From NCBI RefSeq assembly GCF_022512515.1, contig NZ_JAKWBK010000002.1, forward strand, positions 372,001 through 436,000: 64,000 bases of DNA, written 5' to 3'. The DNA comes from Paraniabella hibiscisoli. Lineage in GTDB: Bacteria; Bacteroidota; Bacteroidia; Chitinophagales; Chitinophagaceae. Numbering within the stretch: the first letter of the stretch is position 1; every line of letters starts with the position of its first letter. A program made the position numbers and the translations under genes. Positions 59,751 to 64,000 of the stretch are shown in pieces. The notes under the pieces were generated by a model, which ran no database searches, had not been told where the DNA came from, and saw only the letters and a program-made list of their open reading frames with translations.

Positions 59751-62576
59751 TTATTGTTGCTGAAGTGAACCATTAAATTGATACGTTCTGTTTTGTTCTG
59801 TTGAAAGATTGATCGTTTGACCTTTATAGCGCAGCTTTAACGGTTGGCCTGCTAGTGATTTCACAGTAACCGCCTGCAGTGCTCCTTTGTTCCATTTTAT
59901 GGAAAGCTCAAAACCACCCCGCGCCTTTAATCCTTTGGCCTCCCCATCCGGCAATGCAGAAGGCAGAGCAGGTAGGATATCTACATATTGAGTATGACTT
60001 TGTAACAACATTTCGCCGATACCAGCAGCGCCTCCAAAGTTCCCATCAATCTGGAATGGCGGATGTGCATCAAACAAATTGGGATAGCTTCCCGCGCCAC
60101 CTTTTACCGGGCTCAATAACATTTGTATCAGCTTATAAGTGTGATCACCATCTAAAAATCTTGCCCACAGGTTGATCTTCCAACCCAGGCTCCAACCCGT
60201 AGCGGCGTCTCCACGGTATAGTAGTGATTGTTTTGCAGCTTTTATTATCTCCGGAGTTTGCTCCCAGTTGATCTCGCTACCCGGATACACCGCCCATAAA
60301 TGAGACACATGGCGATGCTTATCAGTTGTATCATCAACATCCTGCATCCACTCCTGTAACTGTCCGTAACGGCCAATAGCATTGGGTGCGATCTGGCTAT
60401 ATTGCGTCTCCAGCTTTTTCCTGAAGGGATCGTCTACTTTCAAAATATTTCCGGCGTCTATTACAGACTTAAATAAATTCCGGATGATCTGGTGATCCAT
60501 AGTTGGACCAGCTACTAAGCCACCATGTTCGGGTGAGTTAGAGGGCGTACTGATCAGATATCCTGTCTTGGGATCCTTCACCAGAAAAGCGCTAAAGAAT
60601 TCAGCAGCGCTCTTCATCAGCGGGTAAGCCGTGTCTTTTAAGAACCGCGTGCTTTGCGTGTAGAGATAATGTTGCCATAAATGATCACAAAGCCAGGCTC
60701 CCCGGTAACCCAGATCCCATGGTTAGATGCATTAATAGCCGCAGTGCCTCTCCATAGATCTGTATTGTGATGCAGTACCCATCCCGGCGCATTGTAATAT
60801 TGCTTTGCCGTCTCCCTTCCCGAAACTGACAATTCGCGGACCATTTCAAATAAAGGTTGTTGTGTAGCCGATAAATTCAGGAGATCCGAAGGCCAGTAAT
60901 TCATTTCAGCATTGATATTAGTCGTGTATTTACTACCCCATGGCGGAGAAAGCAAGTCATTCCATATACCCTGCAAATTAGCCGGACGAGTGCCGGGCCG
61001 CGAGCTGCTGATTAACAGGTAGCGACCGTATTGCAGGTATAAAGCCACAAAATCAGGGTCACTATTATTTAATGCGAACCCGTTCAGGCGTTTGTCCGTA
61101 GTAAGGTTCGAATACTCACCGCCGTTATTTCCCAAAATAATCGAGAATGTATTAAAGTAGCTTTGATACTCTTTAACATGCACCTCTTCAACCTGCTGCC
61201 AGGTCTTATTCTTCAACTTATTGAGGCTTGCTGAGGCCAACTGAAATGGGTTGGCACTTATGTCTTTAAAGTTTTTATAATTGGTGTTGGCGGTAAGCCA
61301 GGCGGTTACTTCGTCTGCACCGGTTATTACCAACTTGTTGTCTTTAACCAAAACAGATCCGCCTGTTGCGCGAATGCTCAAATAACTTACACCATTTAAA
61401 GCGCCGTCTTTAACCTTTACTTCCAGGCTAAGGGTATTACCATCTATTCTTTTTATACTATTAGACTTATGAGGACTGCTCAACTCTGCTATAAAGCTGA
61501 TGCTCTTTTTTATTGGATGTGAAGTGAACACCCAGCGCCTGATCTACAGCACTGGATATATAAGATCGTTGGTATTGAATGCCATTGTATGAATAGCTCG
61601 TGGTGGCAACTGCCCGGGAGATATCCAGCTCTCGTTTATAATCTTTTACAGCAGACTCCTCTATATCAAACACAAAATTCAAATCACCAAAAGGCTGATA
61701 AGCCGCCTGGTACTGCCCTACAGCAGGAACATCTATATCCTGTATAAAATATTTCCATTGACCATTGAGCGACAACTTTTGTTGTGCATTTTCATTTACC
61801 GGGTATACGCCTATGTGATTGGACACGTCTTTATAGCCCATAATCCCTCCTTTACTCGTAAAATTAATTACCAATATGGAGATAGTATTTTTACCGGTTT
61901 TTAAGGCTGAAGCCGGTATTACATAATTACGCGCATCTGCATTCGCCTGCGAGCCAATGAGGGTTCCGTTGATATAAGTATAATCCTGATCTGCAACTTT
62001 ATTAATGTCGAGCTTCAAATCCTTCCCTATCCATTTCGCAGGCAGATCGAACTGGTAACGAAACCAAACGGCGCCATCCATCCCCTCAAAGCCCTGTGTT
62101 TCCCAACCTTCATAATGTGGGACTGCCATCGTTTTCCAGGACGCATCGTTGTAGCCCGGTTGCGAAGGATTATTTTTTAACTGCAGAATCGACAGTATTT
62201 TTTTCAACCATGCATCACGGTTTCCTTCGTTGGATTTGAGTCCCATAAACTCCTTGCCGGCAAGTTCTTCCGCCTGCTTTTGTTTTCCCGCAAACAATAA
62301 TCCTCTTATCGTGTCAAGGTATTTATAAGCACCCTGTTTGTTGTAATTACGCGGATAGCCGGTCCACAGTGTTTCTTCATTAAACTGGATACGGTCATTC
62401 TTTACACCGCCGAACACCATAGCTCCGATGCGCCCATTACCAATGGGCAATGCTTCTACCCATTTGGTGGCAGGTTTGTCATACCATAGCTTCAAGTCCT
62501 GGGCATTGATAGTTCCAGCATCCATTACAAGGGCCAGGCAAACCAAAAATTTTAAAAAAGATATTTTAGCAGGCAT
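59751..62576 (-). CDS. Glycoside hydrolase family 95 enzyme with inserted jelly-roll domain
   Basis: Alpha-1,2-L-fucosidase or alpha-L-galactosidase, 941 residues (breaks: extra A near 61490, missing base near 60630). Signal peptide ([19 protein letters not shown]), N-terminal GH95 beta domain ([31 protein letters not shown]), (alpha/alpha)6 core ([34 protein letters not shown] with the Asn pair) and [14 protein letters not shown] with the putative base Asp. Unusual: residues about 115-290 (61707-62234) insert a GH2-like galactose-binding jelly roll ([20 protein letters not shown]) between KEFMG and the expected [11 protein letters not shown]. Starts 4 nt after the GH28 stop. Confidence 0.93.
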
Positions 62577-62580
62577 ATTT

Positions 62581-64000
62581 CTAATTGCGTTTAACTTCTT
62601 TGGTATCCACTTCCTTTCCTACCAGTATTAACTCGTTGGTAAAAAGATTATTTTGTAAATTGATATCCTTTGTATCCGCGCCGGTTATTTCCAGGTATTT
62701 TTTGGTTTCACCAAAAGGCCAGCTGTTTTGAAGTAAAGCTCCTTTGGTATTGTTGAGTGTAATAACCGATTTATCTGCTAACGGTTTAGCAGTTTCAAAA
62801 CCATTCACAAGTAAACGTTCTACATTATCTGTCTTCAATGAGCTCCCCACTGTGGTATTCACCCGTACATTATGCAATTGAATGTCTTTGGCATTCCTGA
62901 TGGTAATACCCCGTTGCGCCTCAAACACTACATCATGCAAACTAATTTCACTCACAGGCATTTCCTCTATACCGTTAATATACATCGCTTCATTCGTATA
63001 AGCCGTGATATTGCTCAGGCGTATGTTCCTGAATTTAGGTGTGCGCTCCGTAACAGGTTCAGGCGAAGACTTTCCATATTCCATATCCATCACAATAGCC
63101 TGGTCTTTTATATTTTTCATGATGATATTATCAACGCGAATATCCTCAACCACACCACCGCGACCTCTCATTGTTTTAAGCCGAATACCTCTATCAGTAC
63201 CATCAAATATGCAGTTGCTGATAGTAATCTTTTTACATCACCGCTCATTTCACTACCGATCACCACACCACCATGACCGCTCAACATGGTACAATTGGTG
63301 ATTGAATAATTTTCAGCAGGTCTGGCTTTGGCACGGCCCGGCTGGTCTTTACCTGATTTAATGGTGATACAATCATCTCCTACACTAATGAAACAATCAC
63401 TAATGCGTACGTTGCTGCAACTTTCGGGATTAATGCCATCTGTATTAGGCGCCAAACGCTGCGGGTTTATTACCGTTACAGCATGAATGGTTACGTTATC
63501 GCAAAACTCCGGGTTGATGGTCCAGAAAGGAGAATTACGAAAAGTAACGCCCTGTATCAGGATATTTTTGCTATTCATAAACTGCACTAATGGCGGGCGC
63601 AGGAACCCTCTCTTCATCTGTTTAGGATCGTCGGGCAATAAGATATCTTTATTTAAACGATCAAATTCATATTGCCATTTAGACCTCGGTTGATCAGCTT
63701 TATAGCCCTCTACAAAATCCCACCATTTTTTCCCGTGGCCGTCGATGATGCCCCTTCCGGTGATAGCAATGTTTTCTACATTATTAGCGTAAAATAATGG
63801 TGAAAAGCTAGTAACATCTACCCCTTCGTAACGGCTTTCTACCATGGGCAGGTAATCATCAAAATCATTGCTAAAATGTAGTTCAGCACCAGCGTCAATA
63901 AAAAGAGTAATATTACTTTTGAAATGTATCGGGCCGGTAAGATATTTTCCTGCAGGGAAATACACCGTACCGCCTCCCGCTTTCGCAGCAGCATCTATCG
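62581..64000 (-). CDS. Glycoside hydrolase family 28 (polygalacturonase-type), 5' end beyond window
   Basis: Hydrolyses galacturonide linkages in pectin backbones. Right-handed beta-helix with all GH28 catalytic motifs: NTDGIN, SVGDDCITIKSG, SGHGGVVIG and, after a missing base near 63225, DGTDRGIRLK with the substrate-binding Arg/Lys. N-terminal YFPAGKYLTGPIHFKSNITL is a typical cap segment; the signal peptide lies right of the window. The end carries a further beta-helix extension (GITIRNAKDIQLHNVRV). First visible gene of the operon that ends with the HTCS. Confidence 0.95.

Noticed and set aside
1-64000. CRISPR arrays, tRNA or rRNA genes, insertion sequences, integrases
   Set aside because: No regularly spaced repeats of that type, no cloverleaf or rRNA sequence and no transposase or integrase motifs were seen. 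The repeats present are regulatory or paralogous genes.

Overview
ORGANISM. The window is from a Bacteroidota genome, most likely the Chitinophagales/Sphingobacteriia side. The reasons are five SusC-type TonB-dependent transporters with four SusD lipoproteins, an ECF sigma/FecR/STN-transporter signalling set, a one-protein hybrid two-component system (HTCS), a LytS/LytTR pair, a type IX secretion-like C-terminal domain, and promoters of the Bacteroidota -33 TTTG / -7 TAnnTTTG type. It is a very large pectin-type polysaccharide utilisation locus. Nearly all genes are on the minus strand.

SEQUENCE QUALITY. Almost every long gene is split by one-base indels, mostly at homopolymers. More than 50 were found, and re-joining frames restores full-length family members. 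I treat these as sequencing or assembly errors. Coordinates below are for the re-joined genes.

LAYOUT (leftwards transcription unless stated). 1-4.8 kb: ECF sigma factor, FecR anti-sigma and an STN-containing SusC running off the left edge. 5.0-11.6 kb: beta-helix/DUF6298 protein and two tandem PL1 pectate lyases. 12.0-18.1 kb: DUF3826 protein, SusC-2, SusD-2. 18.3-37.8 kb: three tandem paralogous triplets of SusC, SusD and a SusE-position lipoprotein. 38.5-40.4 kb: a secreted adhesin-like protein whose sorting-type C-terminus is interrupted by two membrane helices. 41.5-44.2 kb (plus strand): TPR sensor kinase and LytTR regulator, convergent with the HTCS. 44.2-64 kb: a tight operon of GH28, GH95, GH2, GH78, GH43-like, GH2 and sialidase-fold enzymes ending in the HTCS gene.

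HOW IT WORKS TOGETHER. Lyases and the polygalacturonase cut the pectin backbone. SusC/SusD complexes import oligosaccharides. The periplasmic GH78/GH95/GH2/GH43-like enzymes strip rhamnose, fucose or L-galactose, galactose or uronic acid and arabinose-type side groups. The HTCS senses a product.

MAIN DISCOVERY. The intergenic regions hold six promoters of one modular design: two direct repeats exactly 21 bp apart, then the core promoter, then (in five of six) a LacI-type operator with central CG at the expected start site. There are two promoter classes with different repeat sequences. The sixth, at 38313-38377, has no gene: it runs into a terminator about 120 nt away, as either a small RNA gene or the scar of a deleted fourth triplet.
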